Positions 5,108 through 5,741 of a DNA stretch of 5,741 nucleotides are shown here, in pieces. Source of the stretch: Candidatus Kerfeldbacteria bacterium (GTDB lineage: Bacteria > Patescibacteriota > Patescibacteriia > SBBC01 > CAIJZX01); the NCBI GenBank assembly GCA_016217865.1, contig JACRFO010000071.1, forward strand, positions 1-5,741, read 5' to 3'. The translations under genes and the position numbers were made by a program. The notes beneath the pieces were generated by a model. It saw only the letters and a program-made list of their open reading frames with translations, was not told where the DNA came from and did not search any database. Position 1 is the stretch's first letter; each line of letters opens with the position of its first letter.

Positions 5108-5551
5108 TTACCAGCTAGCCGGAAGCCACTGGTAGAGGAGGAGTCCAACCACCAGGCCGATGATACCACCGACGATGGCCTGCAGCGGTGTATGCCCCAA
5201 TCGCTCGACGAGTTGAATCGGTACTTCTCGTTCTTGGCGTTGGGGGAGTTCACGAATAAGGACATTGAGGATTCTCCCATGCTGGCCGAGGAACTGGCGG
5301 AAGCCAATAGCATCCCGAACGATGAGCAGAGAGAAGATCGTCGAGATTGCGAAACTCGTTGACTGCCAACCGTCGTGGAGTCCGACGACGGTGGTTAAGG
5401 AAACGACGAAGGCCGTATGGGCGGAAGGCATGCCACCATACTCCTGCAAGGTTGACCACCGTAGCTCACCGCGCACGGCTTGGAGCAAGAACTTGATGAC
5501 TTGCGTCCCGACTCCAGCCAGGAGGGGAATGATGAGAAGTTTCGGAAACAT
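5108..5551 (-). CDS. DUF212 family (divergent PAP2-like) membrane protein
   Basis: A 147-aa protein of the DUF212 family, distantly related to PAP2 acid phosphatases. It has hydrophobic segments near 4-24, 45-60, 64-80 and 122-141. Conserved family motifs are YGGMPSAH (38-45, like the PSGH motif of PAP2), VRDAIGFR (78-85) and LGHTPLQAIVGG (118-129), whose His120 is a likely active-site residue. Activity and substrate are not established for the family; a lipid-phosphate phosphatase role is an inference. I prefer the ATG at 5551 because family members start shortly before the first helix and because an ATG at 5575 (155 aa) directly follows a candidate -10 box. Neither start has a Shine-Dalgarno sequence. 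The stop abuts the mutM stop with no gap, so the two genes converge. Confidence 0.88.
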   Translation of the reverse strand: MFPKLLIIPLLAGVGTQVIKFLLQAVRGELRWSTLQEYGGMPSAHTAFVVSLTTVVGLHDGWQSTSFAISTIFSLLIVRDAIGFRQFLGQHGRILNVLIRELPQRQEREVPIQLVERLGHTPLQAIVGGIIGLVVGLLLYQWLPASW

Positions 5552-5575
5552 AGAGAATGATTCAGGGCCTAGCAT

Positions 5576-5604
5576 AGCATATGAATGCTCATCGGGCCAC
5601 TCAA
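5576..5604 (-). promoter_or_regulatory. Candidate promoter of the DUF212 gene
   Basis: On the minus strand TTGAGT (5604-5599, 4 of 6) is followed after 17 bp by TATGCT (5581-5576, 4 of 6). The start would be near 5569, which excludes the ATG at 5575 and gives a leader of about 18 nt to the ATG at 5551. The -35 begins in the T-rich tail of the upstream terminator. Confidence 0.45.
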
Positions 5605-5632
5605 CAAACCACCCCCGGGGTGCCGGGGGTGG
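5602..5632 (-). terminator. Intrinsic terminator of the right-edge minus-strand gene
   Basis: A perfect 10-bp G+C-rich stem (CCACCCCCGG at 5632-5623 on the minus strand, its partner at 5618-5609) closes a 4-nt loop and is followed by TTTGTTG. It begins 10 nt after the stop codon at 5643. The T-run is short, so termination may be partial. On the + strand no T-run follows the hairpin. Confidence 0.75.
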
Positions 5633-5642
5633 ATGGACGAGG

Positions 5643-5741
5643 TTACGTCGTTGGCGTTTTCGGCCGTTGTCGGAGGTTGACCGCTGTCAGGAGGACTGTT
5701 CCTAGTGTGGCGACCCAAGCCCACCAACTCTGCGTGCCGCA
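5643..5741 (-). CDS. C-terminal end of a probable membrane protein (partial)
   Basis: An open frame enters from the right edge and gives 32 residues before a TAA. It contains one hydrophobic stretch (WWAWVATLGTVLLTAVNL) followed by a basic tail RQRPKTPTT. That is the pattern of a last transmembrane helix with a cytoplasmic positive end, or a C-terminal membrane anchor. The terminator 10 nt downstream supports a real gene end here. Too little is visible to name the protein. Confidence 0.5.
   Translation of the reverse strand, partial: CGTQSWWAWVATLGTVLLTAVNLRQRPKTPTT

Noticed and set aside
5265..5705. Plus-strand open frame of 146 codons at the right end
   Set aside because: It is antisense to the DUF212 gene and crosses the terminator hairpin; its composition is not protein-like.

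Overview
This is a 5.7 kb stretch of bacterial chromosome holding housekeeping genes. It is densely packed, and the genes overlap or touch. Two features suggest a member of the Patescibacteria / Candidate Phyla Radiation. One is the gene mix: short proteins, a divergent VTT-domain membrane protein, a DUF212 protein and a small uncharacterised operon protein. The other is the MutM subtype, with a GGHP segment in its linker. I have no phylogenetic calculation, so this placement is tentative. Several genes lack a clear Shine-Dalgarno sequence, while rarA has a good one.

Layout from left to right. (1) The C-terminal end of a ROK-family sugar kinase on + (2-205). It converges on uppS (cis-prenyltransferase) on - (237-935). 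(2) Upstream of uppS lies a tRNA-Pro(CGG) gene on - with encoded CCA (1034-1109), surrounded by pieces of itself. A perfect 46-bp copy of its 3' half lies 15 nt upstream of the uppS ATG, and a 17-bp copy of its 5' end lies upstream of the tRNA. A set of nested inverted repeats is centred on the gene. This patchwork is the most unusual structure in the window. (3) A more A+T-rich stretch (about 1110-1887) holds one small orphan gene on - (1380-1739) with a good sigma-70-like promoter. (4) A tight + operon follows: rarA (1888-3183), a VTT/DedA-like membrane protein (3167-3922), a small conserved-looking protein of unknown function (3919-4239) and mutM/fpg (4241-5107). The junctions are a 17-nt overlap, a 4-nt ATGA overlap and a 1-nt gap. 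(5) A DUF212 (divergent PAP2-like) membrane protein on - (5108-5551) abuts mutM tail to tail. (6) At the right edge is the C-terminus of a probable membrane protein on - (5643-5741), closed by a strong hairpin terminator. A candidate promoter for the DUF212 gene follows it.

Two themes run through the genes. One is genome maintenance: RarA acts at stalled replication forks and MutM excises oxidised purines, and the two share an operon. The other, more speculative, is lipid-carrier metabolism. UppS makes the polyprenyl diphosphate carrier, some DedA/VTT proteins move undecaprenyl phosphate across the membrane, and PAP2-like proteins can act on lipid phosphates. These three genes are not in one operon, so a functional link is only inference.
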